Below, piece by piece: positions 56,405 to 64,000 of a DNA stretch of 64,000 nt. Position numbers and translations under genes: made by a program. Below the pieces are notes generated by a model that did no database searches, was not told the origin of the DNA, and saw only the letters and a list, made by a program, of their open reading frames with translations. Position 1 is the stretch's first letter. Each line of letters begins with the position of its first letter. This DNA is from an uncultured Parabacteroides sp. (GTDB taxonomy: Bacteria > Bacteroidota > Bacteroidia > Bacteroidales > Tannerellaceae), in NCBI GenBank assembly GCA_944325355.1, contig CALUZS010000001.1, positions 62,001 through 126,000 on the forward strand. The letters run 5' to 3'.

Positions 56405-57433
56405 TCATAAAATAATATCGTCTTCCACAACTTCCCAATCGTCGACATCTACATCATATCCGCCGCCATTTTCGATGGGGCGCGGCAAATCAAGACCTTC
56501 AATAATAATATGTACATGCCGTTTGTCGGGAGCAAAATGTACTTGTTTGGTCACATTCAAATGTTCATCGTTGTCTAAACCATAGACATATTTCTTCCCG
56601 TCGTCCATAACTACGTAGAAAACCATACGGTGGGGAGCTTGGTTTGCCTCGTGATGCCCGAACGTATAAAATTTCCCAACGACAGTTGAATCGCCTTCAG
56701 AAACAGCCCCGAACGGAAGCGTAACACACTCTGTCCCCAATTCCTCATTGCAAAAACATAAAGATGGAGCCATGCCGGAAAGGGTTCCACACATCTGGTT
56801 GACGTGCTTCAGGTTCTTCACATTACGCACCTCGTATGTATATGTACATACCAGTTCATGGGGATAAAGCGTAATGACCTGCTCGGTTCTTTCTTCCGGT
56901 TTGCCGTCCCACTCATCTTTTTCTTGCAAAGGGACGCAAATGTAGCTGATACCTGTATCGGTTATTTCCACTTGCGTGGCTGTACATCCCCACATCATGT
57001 CCGGCGTGATGACAACCCGTTCCTCCTCCGATCCTGAGGCACGGGGCGCATAGTTTGCCGCATTTCCGTAGATAGGTTCCAGCACGTTGCCCTCGCGGGT
57101 ATAACATTCATGGAACTCGTAATCTTCCATGTCCCGGAAAAGCACCGCTTCTGTATCATTGTTATAACACAATATCCGGTAAGTGCCCACCCGGAGTTGG
57201 ACTTCTCCGCCGTTCATTCCATTAAAATCGTAACGCAGGCAACCACCGCCGTCCTCCGGATAGAAAAGGACACACATGCCTTTCGGGGTGGCATCGGGAG
57301 CATCTCTCCAATCAAATTCCACACGGACGGTTTTCTCATGCGGATGGTGGTAACACAATTCCTTATGTTCGCAAGAAGTGAAAAAGAATACCGTGAGTAC
57401 ATATATTAATATATATAATCTGTCCGTTTTCAT
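56405..57433 (-). CDS. DUF5119 family lipoprotein (fimbrial anchor-like)
   Basis: 342 residues with a lipoprotein signal (VFFFTSC, Cys20), then CEHKELCYHHPHEKTVRVEF, which matches the DUF5119 start. The overall beta-rich two-domain character and the position before the fimbrillin genes parallel FimB/Mfa2, the anchor that ends fimbrial growth at the outer membrane. That role is inferred from context. Its ATG overlaps the end of the DUF3575 gene by 4 bp, so both are translated from one mRNA. Confidence 0.85.
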   Translation of the reverse strand: MKTDRLYILIYVLTVFFFTSCEHKELCYHHPHEKTVRVEFDWRDAPDATPKGMCVLFYPEDGGGCLRYDFNGMNGGEVQLRVGTYRILCYNNDTEAVLFRDMEDYEFHECYTREGNVLEPIYGNAANYAPRASGSEEERVVITPDMMWGCTATQVEITDTGISYICVPLQEKDEWDGKPEERTEQVITLYPHELVCTYTYEVRNVKNLKHVNQMCGTLSGMAPSLCFCNEELGTECVTLPFGAVSEGDSTVVGKFYTFGHHEANQAPHRMVFYVVMDDGKKYVYGLDNDEHLNVTKQVHFAPDKRHVHIIIEGLDLPRPIENGGGYDVDVDDWEVVEDDIIL

Positions 57434-58698
57434 CGCCTGCCTCCCTTTTCTTTGTTGTAATTACACCTGCCGATAAGCCATACGAGCGATATTTCCGCCT
57501 TTGTCGGTCCGAACCAGTGACGCTGCTTTGTAGCTTGCCATACGTAGCAGTTATCCATAGGAAGATACTCATAGTATATACCGCCCCAGTAGCCCACGCC
57601 AATAGAAAAATCAATATTCAGCCGGCTTCTTATCGGGAGAGAGTAACCATACTCCAGACCCGCGATATAGTTCATCTTGTCCCAAAGCGTGCCGCCCGGT
57701 ACACCTCCCATGTAACCGCGACCACCCACCTCAAAGTCATAGGTAAAGATTTGTCCATATACTCCAAGGTGATGACCTGTCAAAGGCTTCTTTTGTGCGG
57801 CTTTGCCAAACCATTTACGGATAGCTATGTCGCCTCCATAAATACGCCAATACCACTGCCTACGGTCTTTTTTCCACCATCCGTACTTCCAATTACCTAC
57901 AACGGACCAGTTTTTGCCGAGATAAAACTCGGCGCCCAAATTAGGCACAAGCAACGCATCGTAGAGCATGTTTGTCCGTATATCCATGTAAAAAGGTTTC
58001 TTGGGAAGCGGGCTGGGAGTCCTTTTGGAAGGGCTAAACGGTTTCTCATAAGGTTTTACAAACGGGAATTCCGGAACAGAAAGCAAAGCCAATGGATTCT
58101 TTATTTTCCTGTACCATAAAAACATCCGTGAAGCGCGAAGTTCCGGGAACAAATTTTGGTACATATAATAATAAGGTTCGCCGTAATGGAATTTTTTCAA
58201 CCGGTCCAGCGGGTCGCCATCCGTAGTAACGCCATTTGCCACGTTCCAGGCTATTTCGCGCAATAGAGCCAACGTTTCCTCCCGATACGGCACTTCTGCG
58301 TCATTCTCTACCAACCGGATCAACCCGTTCCAATCGCGCCCTAAAAAATGGGTTGTCATCAACGAATCCGGCAACGGGCTATAATGGGAAATGTAATCAA
58401 ATAACACTCCTGCACGTTTCTCCGATAGCCATTTATTAAATTTGACGCTACCTTCTGGAGATGCGCCACCCACAACAAGTACCTTCTGCAACTTATAAAC
58501 TGAATCTGCATAGCTCGTGCTCAAGCTGTCCACTATCCGGTCCAAAGCAGCCTTGTTATTGTTCAAAGATGGAACCAAATCTATTTTACTCTGCCGAAAG
58601 TAGATTTTCACAGAATCACATACTACATTTTCTCTCTGCGCCGACAGATAGTTGCAATAAAGAATGGATACTATTATGAGTGACAGTTTCTTTATCAT
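57430..58698 (-). CDS. OmpA-like / DUF3575 outer-membrane protein of the fimbrial locus
   Basis: 422 residues with a signal peptide (ends YLSAQ, residue 21). Residues 25-120 look like an OmpA-type peptidoglycan-binding domain (VVGGASPEGSVKFNKWLSEK at 74-93), followed by a linker and a C-terminal beta-barrel (from about 238, MDIRTNMLYDALLVPNLGAE) of the DUF3575 family. Such proteins precede fimbrillin genes in Bacteroidales, where they may support surface assembly. First gene of the locus: its ATG is 20 bp from the left arm of the invertible segment. Confidence 0.86.
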   Translation of the reverse strand: MIKKLSLIIVSILYCNYLSAQRENVVCDSVKIYFRQSKIDLVPSLNNNKAALDRIVDSLSTSYADSVYKLQKVLVVGGASPEGSVKFNKWLSEKRAGVLFDYISHYSPLPDSLMTTHFLGRDWNGLIRLVENDAEVPYREETLALLREIAWNVANGVTTDGDPLDRLKKFHYGEPYYYMYQNLFPELRASRMFLWYRKIKNPLALLSVPEFPFVKPYEKPFSPSKRTPSPLPKKPFYMDIRTNMLYDALLVPNLGAEFYLGKNWSVVGNWKYGWWKKDRRQWYWRIYGGDIAIRKWFGKAAQKKPLTGHHLGVYGQIFTYDFEVGGRGYMGGVPGGTLWDKMNYIAGLEYGYSLPIRSRLNIDFSIGVGYWGGIYYEYLPMDNCYVWQATKQRHWFGPTKAEISLVWLIGRCNYNKEKGGRR

Positions 58699-58717
58699 AA
58701 ACTACATTTTTTATCTT

Positions 58718-58739
58718 TCTCCTTTGAAGAGATGTTTGA
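58718..58739 (+). repeat. Left arm of 22-bp inverted repeat
   Basis: A 22-bp sequence with core tctcctttgaagagat that recurs, perfectly and in reverse complement, at 58929-58950. The match ends exactly at both borders. It lies 20 bp before the first fimbrial gene. Confidence 0.95.
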
Positions 58740-58928
58740 TAATATCCTGAAGAAAAGAGATATCTCCTTTGAAGAGATTATAAACTGTTTGCAAATAAAC
58801 AAATAAATTCTGAAAATCAAAAAAATAGCAATTACTTTTTTTCAACCAAATCCGAATATTTTTTCCAGTTGTTTGGCAGAACTGTTTTTTAATAAATGGA
58901 ATAAACTAATATACAAAAACTTACATTT
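58740..58928. promoter_or_regulatory. Putative invertible promoter segment (phase-variable fimbrial switch)
   Basis: 189 bp of AT-rich DNA enclosed by the 22-bp inverted repeat. On the minus strand, pointing at the fimbrial genes, TTTG (58847-58850), a 19-bp spacer and TATTTTTT/TG (58818-58827) fit the Bacteroidetes promoter, one base off in the -7 box. The arrangement (perfect inverted repeat, promoter between, surface genes just downstream) is that of the invertible promoters controlling capsules and fimbriae in Bacteroides. As drawn, the promoter points to the fimbrial genes (ON). No recombinase gene is in the window. Confidence 0.75.
58763..58778 (+). repeat. Third copy of the inverted-repeat core inside the segment
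   Basis: The 16-base core tctcctttgaagagat is repeated here in the same orientation as the left arm; extended to 58760-58778 it is a perfect 19-bp inverted match to 58935-58953. A second, shorter inversion is therefore possible. Confidence 0.9.
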
Positions 58929-58950
58929 TCAAACATCTCTTCAAAGGAGA
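58929..58950 (-). repeat. Right arm of 22-bp inverted repeat
   Basis: Exact reverse complement of 58718-58739. Flanking bases do not match, so the repeat is 22 bp. Confidence 0.95.
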
Positions 58951-59370
58951 TATTCCATTCTTTCAAATATTATCGCTTCATATTAAACAAGTTCATGGAA
59001 CACAGCTGCTGTTTATGCGGTTCAAAGTCCCGGTGTGATTAAATACGGGCTGCTTTCTATTTTGGGGACAAACGGCATTAAATAAAAAGGAATAGGAAAA
59101 GACGCAGGGAAAAATTCCAACAAATTAAAGAAATGGTTATGCTATTCCGCAAAGGCAGAGACTTGTTTCTGCGCTCCCGGCATAAAAACAGAAACATATA
59201 CCACAACAAGGGGAAAATCAGAAAATCCGGTATAATGCAAAGAATCAAAAAAGTTGGCAGGATTGCCAGCTTTAAGGGCAATAACTTTGTAACGATAAAA
59301 CAGGAGCCTTTAGGGAGTAAAATCAAACCGGACAAAAACAGCCGTCAAACGGAGTTCTTTTCAGAAACGA
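58951..59370. other. Intergenic stretch without a supported gene
   Basis: About 420 bp between the invertible segment and the nqr terminator. Open frames on both strands (59133-59450 and 59078-59335) overlap each other and have no features of real proteins. No promoter facing the segment was identified. Confidence 0.6.
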
Positions 59371-59403
59371 AAAAAAGCTGCCCTGTTTTTGGGGCAGCTT
59401 TTT
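59371..59403. terminator. Terminator of the nqr operon
   Basis: An 11-13-bp stem (aaaaaagctgccc with gggcagcttttt) with T runs in both directions, 23 bp past the nqrF stop. Confidence 0.88.
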
Positions 59404-59425
59404 CCGTCTATATTCCAAAGGAGTT

Positions 59426-60712
59426 TTATCCTCCGAAGTTATCAAAATGAAGCATCTCCATCGGTACGCCCAAGTTGTCAAGCATATTTTCTACAGCTTT
59501 CGACATCGGTCCCGGACCACACATATAGTATTCAATGTCTTCCGGGGCTTCATGGTCTTTCAAGTAGTTGTTATAAATCACCTGATGAACAAAGCCGGCC
59601 GTATATTTTACGCCTGCTGCATCGGCTGCCGGATCCGGACGGTCGAGAGCCAAATGGAATGAGAAATTCGGGAACTCTTTTTCCAATTGCAAAAAGTCTT
59701 GCAAGTAGAAAACCTCATTCAGTGCACGCGCACCATAGAAGTACGACATCTTCCGGTCGGTTGTATGCAACGTCTTCGTCATATGCATAATCTGGGCACG
59801 CAACGGAGCCATACCGGCACCACCACCAATCCACATCATTTCTCGCTTGGAATCGAAGATCGGATGGAAATCTCCGTAAGGACCACTCATGGTTACCTTA
59901 TCTCCCGGCTTCAAAGTGAAGATGTACGAAGAAGCAATACCCGGCATTACATCCTGGAAGCCAACTTGTGGTTTCGGTTTGAAAGGAGGTGTCGCTATAC
60001 GTACAGTCAGCATGATACGGTCACCTTCCGCCGGATAGTTTGCCATAGAGTATGCACGGACCGTCGGCTCGGTATTCTTACACTTCAATCCGAACAATCC
60101 GAATTTCTCCCATGCAGGAAGATAGGTATCACCAATCAAGCTCTTATCGATGTCTTTGTCATAATCCATCTCGAATGTCGGGATATTAATCTGTGCATAC
60201 GAACCAGGGATAAAATCCATGTGTTCTCCCTTCGGAAGAGCAACGATGAACTCCTTGATAAACGTTGCAACATTCTTATTGGAAATCACTTCGCATTCCC
60301 ATTCTTTTACACCCATTACCGACTCCGGCACCTTAACAACCATGTTCTCTTTCACCTTAGCCTGGCAACCCAAACGCCAATGCGCCTGGACCTCTTTCCG
60401 GGAAAAGAACACTTTTTCAGTAGGGAGGATTTCACCTCCGCCCTCTTCTATCTGGCAACGGCACTGACCGCATTTTCCACCTCCACCACAAGCTGAAGGC
60501 AAAAATATGCCGCCCGACTGCAATGCGCCCAATAAAGTACCGCCCATCGGGGTCTCTATTTCCTTTTCTCCATTAACTTTAATCTTTACGTTTCCAGAAG
60601 GAATCAATTTTGCTTTGGCTACCAACAACGCTCCGACCAGAATCACTGTTATCAATAAGAAAACAATTGCACTGGTAACGATTGTAAGTCCGCCTGCCAT
60701 TAATATTATCAT
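59426..60712 (-). CDS. nqrF: Na+-translocating NADH:quinone reductase subunit F
   Basis: 428 residues: one N-terminal transmembrane helix (about 8-32), a 2Fe-2S ferredoxin domain with Cys75, Cys81, Cys84 and Cys116, an FAD domain (RAYSMAN near 220) and an NADH domain (GGGAGMAPLR and CGPGPM). It is the cytoplasmic entry point that takes electrons from NADH. Last gene of the operon nqr(A)BCDEF. Confidence 0.95.
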   Translation of the reverse strand: MIILMAGGLTIVTSAIVFLLITVILVGALLVAKAKLIPSGNVKIKVNGEKEIETPMGGTLLGALQSGGIFLPSACGGGGKCGQCRCQIEEGGGEILPTEKVFFSRKEVQAHWRLGCQAKVKENMVVKVPESVMGVKEWECEVISNKNVATFIKEFIVALPKGEHMDFIPGSYAQINIPTFEMDYDKDIDKSLIGDTYLPAWEKFGLFGLKCKNTEPTVRAYSMANYPAEGDRIMLTVRIATPPFKPKPQVGFQDVMPGIASSYIFTLKPGDKVTMSGPYGDFHPIFDSKREMMWIGGGAGMAPLRAQIMHMTKTLHTTDRKMSYFYGARALNEVFYLQDFLQLEKEFPNFSFHLALDRPDPAADAAGVKYTAGFVHQVIYNNYLKDHEAPEDIEYYMCGPGPMSKAVENMLDNLGVPMEMLHFDNFGG

Positions 60713-60743
60713 ATCTTATATCCTTATAAATCCGTTAATAAAC

Positions 60744-61361
60744 TTATATTTTCAAACCGGAAAAACACATGAACGCCATTCCCATCAGACCGGTAATGAT
60801 GAAAGATATACCGAGTCCTCTTAATGGTTTCGGGACATTCGAATAAGCCAGTTTCTCCCGGATAGCAGCCATTCCCACAATCGCGAGCATCCAGCCTAAT
60901 CCGGAACCTAAACCGTAGGCAGTTGCCACTCCTACATTTTCAAATGCGCGTTGCTGCATGAACAACGAACCACCAAGGATAGCGCAGTTTACAGCGATTA
61001 ATGGCAAGAATATACCCAATGAAGCGTATAATGACGGAGAAAATTTCTCAACGAACATCTCCACCAACTGCGTAAATGATGCGATTATCGCAATGAAAAG
61101 AATAAATGCCAGGAAGCTTAAATTCACATCGGCAAATTCTTCTCCCAGCCATATCAAGGCTCCTTCTTTCAACACATAGTTTTCGAGAAGATAGTTAATA
61201 GGCAATGTACAAACAAGAATGAATGTTACAGCAACGCCCAATCCCATCGCCGTCTTGACATTCTTCGACACAGCCAAAAATGAACACATACCCAAATAGT
61301 ATGCGAATATCATATTGTCGACAAAGATTGAGCGGACAAATGTACTTAATAATTGTTCCAT
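60744..61361 (-). CDS. nqrE: Na+-translocating NADH:quinone reductase subunit E
   Basis: 205 residues, six transmembrane helices, start MEQLLSTFVRSIFVDNMIFA; the Cys in YLGMCSFLAVSKNVK and the one in NCAILGG are the conserved pair that, with NqrD, holds the membrane-embedded iron centre. 31 bp upstream of nqrF. Confidence 0.95.
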   Translation of the reverse strand: MEQLLSTFVRSIFVDNMIFAYYLGMCSFLAVSKNVKTAMGLGVAVTFILVCTLPINYLLENYVLKEGALIWLGEEFADVNLSFLAFILFIAIIASFTQLVEMFVEKFSPSLYASLGIFLPLIAVNCAILGGSLFMQQRAFENVGVATAYGLGSGLGWMLAIVGMAAIREKLAYSNVPKPLRGLGISFIITGLMGMAFMCFSGLKI

Positions 61362-61391
61362 CTTATTTTATATTTAAATGGTTCGTAATTA

Positions 61392-62018
61392 TTATTCCTG
61401 AAGATCTTTATTACGTGCACGATGAACCCAGATTATAACGGCAATCGTTATCAACGCCATAGGCGGAAGGATCATCAAACCGTTGTTCACGTATCCCCAA
61501 TCATACACACATTGCGGTATCACTTGGTAACCCAATAATGTACCGGAGCCAAGCAATTCGCGGAAAAATCCCACAACAATCAATATCAACGCATATCCGA
61601 TGCCGTTTCCGATTCCATCGAGGAACGACTCCCACGGACCATTACCCAAAGCAAACGCTTCCAAACGACCCATCAATATACAGTTCGTAATGATCAAGCC
61701 GACAAAAACCGACAATTGTTTGTTGACATCATATGCAAATGCCTTCAGCACTTCGCTGACAACTGTAACCAGCGCTGCTACAACCACCAGCTGCACGATG
61801 ATACGTATACGGTTAGGTATCGTATTCCGCAATAATGAAATAATCACGTTCGCAAATGCTACGACCGCAGTCACCGACAATCCCATAACGATTGCAGGCT
61901 CCAATTTTGAAGTAACCGCCAATGCCGAACAAATTCCGAGCATCTGCACAATAACAGGGTTATTGATATTCAACGGACCTGTCAGTACCTCTTTATTTTT
62001 CTTTGATATTAATCCCAT
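61392..62018 (-). CDS. nqrD: Na+-translocating NADH:quinone reductase subunit D
   Basis: 208 residues, six transmembrane helices, homologous to NqrE. The conserved Cys residues are in LGICSALAVTSK and TNCILMGR. Together with NqrE it forms the channel-like core of the pump. 30 bp upstream of nqrE. Confidence 0.95.
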   Translation of the reverse strand: MGLISKKNKEVLTGPLNINNPVIVQMLGICSALAVTSKLEPAIVMGLSVTAVVAFANVIISLLRNTIPNRIRIIVQLVVVAALVTVVSEVLKAFAYDVNKQLSVFVGLIITNCILMGRLEAFALGNGPWESFLDGIGNGIGYALILIVVGFFRELLGSGTLLGYQVIPQCVYDWGYVNNGLMILPPMALITIAVIIWVHRARNKDLQE

Positions 62019-62024
62019 TTTCTC

Positions 62025-62831
62025 TTAGTTTTTCGAGGTTAAAAATTTCTCATATCCCTTCAAACTCGTAAGTATCATATTACCTACGCCTTGGCTTGTA
62101 ATCGTACCACCCGAGATACCGTCAACATAATCTTCGCCGTTTGTCGATGCTTTCCCCGGTTTTACGACAACAATCGATTTGAATTCTCCGTTTTTAAATA
62201 TCTGCTTTCCGGCAAACTGTCCACTGAACTCCGATTTTGAAATCTCAGCACCCAATCCCGGAGTCTCCCCCTGATGGCTGAAATCTGCGCCAAACACAGT
62301 GTTTTTATCATCATCTACCGAAATATATCCCCAAAGCGGTCCCCAAAGGCCTGCCCCGTGCAGTGACATAATATACTTTGTCTTCCCTTCTATATTTGCA
62401 ACAAATACAGGATATGTTCCTTCTTCTCCTCCGGCAAATGCATCGCCTTCTACCTTTTCACCGTTTTCATTTACCAAAAAGGCATCTTTTATCAACTCGT
62501 TGTATTTCGCTTCTGCTTCATTTGCCGAAACATTCACATTTATCGAGCGCAAAATCTGCTGGCGTTTGTCGTTGTCTTCATTTTGTTTCTGGTAACTTCT
62601 CAAAGATTGCGAAGTAAATGCCAATAAAACCGCTACAACAACAACCATTACCGAAGCATAAACGAATGTATAAACATTACCGTCCCGGTTCACACCGCCC
62701 TTCTTCGCATTTTCTTCCTTGATTTCTTCAAATTCCGATGCAGGCGCATTACAAACCGGACAAGTAGCCGGAGCTTTATTTCCTTCGTGGACATAGCCAC
62801 ATACTTTACATCTAAACTTTTTTGTAGCCAT
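62025..62831 (-). CDS. nqrC: Na+-translocating NADH:quinone reductase subunit C with N-terminal rubredoxin-like domain
   Basis: 268 residues. From about residue 45 it is a normal NqrC: one transmembrane helix (55-72) and a periplasmic domain with the FMN-attachment sequence SGGTITS (Thr243). The first 35 residues are an extra Cys4 domain, with Cys8-x2-Cys11 and Cys24-x2-Cys27 in RCKVCGYVHEG and APATCPVCNAP, closely like the rubredoxin-like end of rubrerythrins. It would bind one iron (or zinc) and face the cytoplasm, on the side of NqrF. The frame is continuous and starts 10 bp after the nqrB stop, so this is not an assembly artefact. Confidence 0.92.
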   Translation of the reverse strand: MATKKFRCKVCGYVHEGNKAPATCPVCNAPASEFEEIKEENAKKGGVNRDGNVYTFVYASVMVVVVAVLLAFTSQSLRSYQKQNEDNDKRQQILRSINVNVSANEAEAKYNELIKDAFLVNENGEKVEGDAFAGGEEGTYPVFVANIEGKTKYIMSLHGAGLWGPLWGYISVDDDKNTVFGADFSHQGETPGLGAEISKSEFSGQFAGKQIFKNGEFKSIVVVKPGKASTNGEDYVDGISGGTITSQGVGNMILTSLKGYEKFLTSKN

Positions 62832-62841
62832 ATTCCTTCTC

Positions 62842-64000
62842 TTATTTATTCAGTTTTACACGATTAAGTCGACGATTTACATTAGCCTCTACGACATAAT
62901 AGTCAATCAGCGGAGCAAATGCGTTCATCAATAGGATAGCCAGCATCATACCTTCCGGATATCCCGGGTTCAGTACACGGATAATCACAGCCATTGCACC
63001 GACAAGGAATCCGTAAATGAACTTTCCGGTTTCCGTTCTCGCTGAAGTAACCGGGTCGGTTGCCATAAATACAGCTCCAAATGCAAAACCGCCTAAGAAA
63101 AGATGGTCAATCGGAGAAACCGTCATGGCAACAGTTGTTCCAATCATATTGAAGATAGCAGCCATAACTGCACCACCCACGAATACTGACCCCATTGTTT
63201 TCCAACTTGCAATACCAGTAAACAACAGGATAGCTGCTCCTATCAAAATGGCAATGACTGAAGTTTCTCCAATAGAACCAGGAATCAATCCTACGAAATA
63301 GTCCCATGTCGAAATCGGATTGCCCAGCACATCTACTGTCTGGAAATTACCAATCAGTTCTTTGCCGGCGATTGCAATCTGTCCTAACGGGGTTGCTCCA
63401 GAATAACCGTCAACCACCTGCCCCGCTCCCAAACCGAATGTGTCGGAAGTCCGGACAAATACCTGGTCACCCGACATTGCCGCCGGATAAGCGAAGAACA
63501 AAAACACGCGGGTTACCAACGCTACATTAAATATATTATAACCGGTACCTCCGAATACCTCTTTGGCAAAAATAACAGCGAACGCCGTTGCCACAGCAAT
63601 CATCCAGAGCGGAGTATCCACCGGGACAATCATCGGTATCAATATTCCGGAAACCAAAAATCCTTCTTGGATTTCTTCCTTTTTCCATTGAGCCACAGCA
63701 AACTCTATACCCAATCCTACCACATATGATACGATTATTTTAGGCAACACTGCCAGCAATCCGAATGCGAACGTTGCCCAAAAGCCGGGATTTGCCCCAA
63801 TTGCCAAATTATGTTGGTAACCAACATTATACATACCAAAGAGCAAAGCCGGCAATAAAGCTATCACAACTACGATCATTGTCCGCTTTGAATCGATACT
63901 GTCATGGATATGTACACCTGTCTTTGAGGTAGAATTCGGGACAAACAGGAATGTTTCGAACCCATCAAACACGGAGCGGAACATCGCAAACTTACCACCT
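62842..64000 (-). CDS. nqrB: Na+-translocating NADH:quinone reductase subunit B, partial (N-terminus outside window)
   Basis: The frame is open to the window end. An ATG at 63984 exists, but the preceding codons read GGKFA, as in the family (GGKFAMFRSVFDGFETF), so the true start lies beyond 64000. About 385 residues with at least eight transmembrane helices are visible. GYSGATPLG contains the Thr that carries the covalent FMN. NqrB is the largest membrane subunit and the Na+ and quinone site. nqrA is expected just beyond the window. Confidence 0.93.
   Translation of the reverse strand, partial: GGKFAMFRSVFDGFETFLFVPNSTSKTGVHIHDSIDSKRTMIVVVIALLPALLFGMYNVGYQHNLAIGANPGFWATFAFGLLAVLPKIIVSYVVGLGIEFAVAQWKKEEIQEGFLVSGILIPMIVPVDTPLWMIAVATAFAVIFAKEVFGGTGYNIFNVALVTRVFLFFAYPAAMSGDQVFVRTSDTFGLGAGQVVDGYSGATPLGQIAIAGKELIGNFQTVDVLGNPISTWDYFVGLIPGSIGETSVIAILIGAAILLFTGIASWKTMGSVFVGGAVMAAIFNMIGTTVAMTVSPIDHLFLGGFAFGAVFMATDPVTSARTETGKFIYGFLVGAMAVIIRVLNPGYPEGMMLAILLMNAFAPLIDYYVVEANVNRRLNRVKLNK

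Noticed and set aside
59133..59450. Plus-strand 105-codon open frame between the fimbrial switch and nqrF
   Set aside because: It runs through the nqr terminator and into the end of nqrF; no domain features. The opposite 85-codon frame (59078-59335) is equally unsupported.
63984..63984. ATG at 63984 as the nqrB start
   Set aside because: The codons before it (GGKFA) match conserved NqrB sequence, so the gene begins beyond the window.

Overview
The window is chromosomal DNA from a member of the Bacteroidales, most likely a gut genus such as Parabacteroides or a close relative; the genus is not certain from sequence alone. The evidence is the gene content (Na+-NQR, type IX secretion protein PorD, fimbrillins with DUF5119 and DUF3575 partners, DUF4295/DUF4293/DUF4835 proteins, a Rho with a long disordered insert, a pyrophosphate-dependent phosphofructokinase) and the promoters, which follow the Bacteroidetes pattern TTTG-N19-TAnnTTTG rather than -35/-10. 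No insertion sequence, prophage, CRISPR array or rRNA operon was seen.

Layout. 1-5114 (minus): a PIN-PhoH ATPase cut by the window edge, then an EamA exporter, a PatB/MalY C-S lyase, a DUF3737 beta-helix protein and a Cys-nucleophile alpha/beta hydrolase. 5393-18202 (minus): housekeeping genes for envelope, transcription and translation (DUF4293, RNA polymerase omega, BamD, ACT protein with phenylacetate-CoA ligase, Rho, TilS, zinc-ribbon coiled coil, Nif3-like protein, AspS, S41 protease). 18439-18872: tRNA-Pro and a decayed cytidylate-kinase-like gene. 18980-20971: GH97 glycosidase. 21053-23710 (plus): NadE and a SIMPL protein, convergent with a GGGtGRT protein / membrane protein / NifU-like operon. 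25922-32904: TlpA-like lipoprotein, two small lipoproteins (one frameshifted), GH43, PPi-phosphofructokinase and a secreted protein with a caspase/gingipain-like His/Cys arrangement. 33000-43529 (minus): TPR protein, GyrA, then dnaN-exonuclease-coaBC-porD-recN, and rpmB-rpmG-DUF4295. 43811-44079: tRNA-Leu, tRNA-Leu, tRNA-Gly. 44834-44913: a candidate small RNA. 45025-48052: overlapping pyrK-pyrD-pyrC. 48134-51358: XRE regulator, a gene-poor AT-rich stretch, HolA and AMP nucleosidase; a divergent lone HsdR_N protein follows. 52202-58698 (minus): a four-gene fimbrial locus. 59426-64000 (minus): nqrB (partial), C, D, E, F.

How the genes work together. The fimbrial genes form one leftward block: an OmpA/DUF3575 outer-membrane protein, a DUF5119 anchor-like lipoprotein, a short fimbrillin and a large, tip-like fimbrillin. 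Immediately upstream, a perfect 22-bp inverted repeat encloses 189 bp that contain a leftward Bacteroidetes-type promoter, which strongly suggests phase-variable expression by inversion; a third copy of the repeat core lies inside. The nqr operon encodes the Na+-pumping NADH:quinone oxidoreductase, and its NqrC carries an extra N-terminal rubredoxin-like Cys4 domain. The other points most worth a second look are the clan-CD-like secreted protein, the GGGtGRT/NifU-like pair, the small RNA and the two decayed or frameshifted genes.
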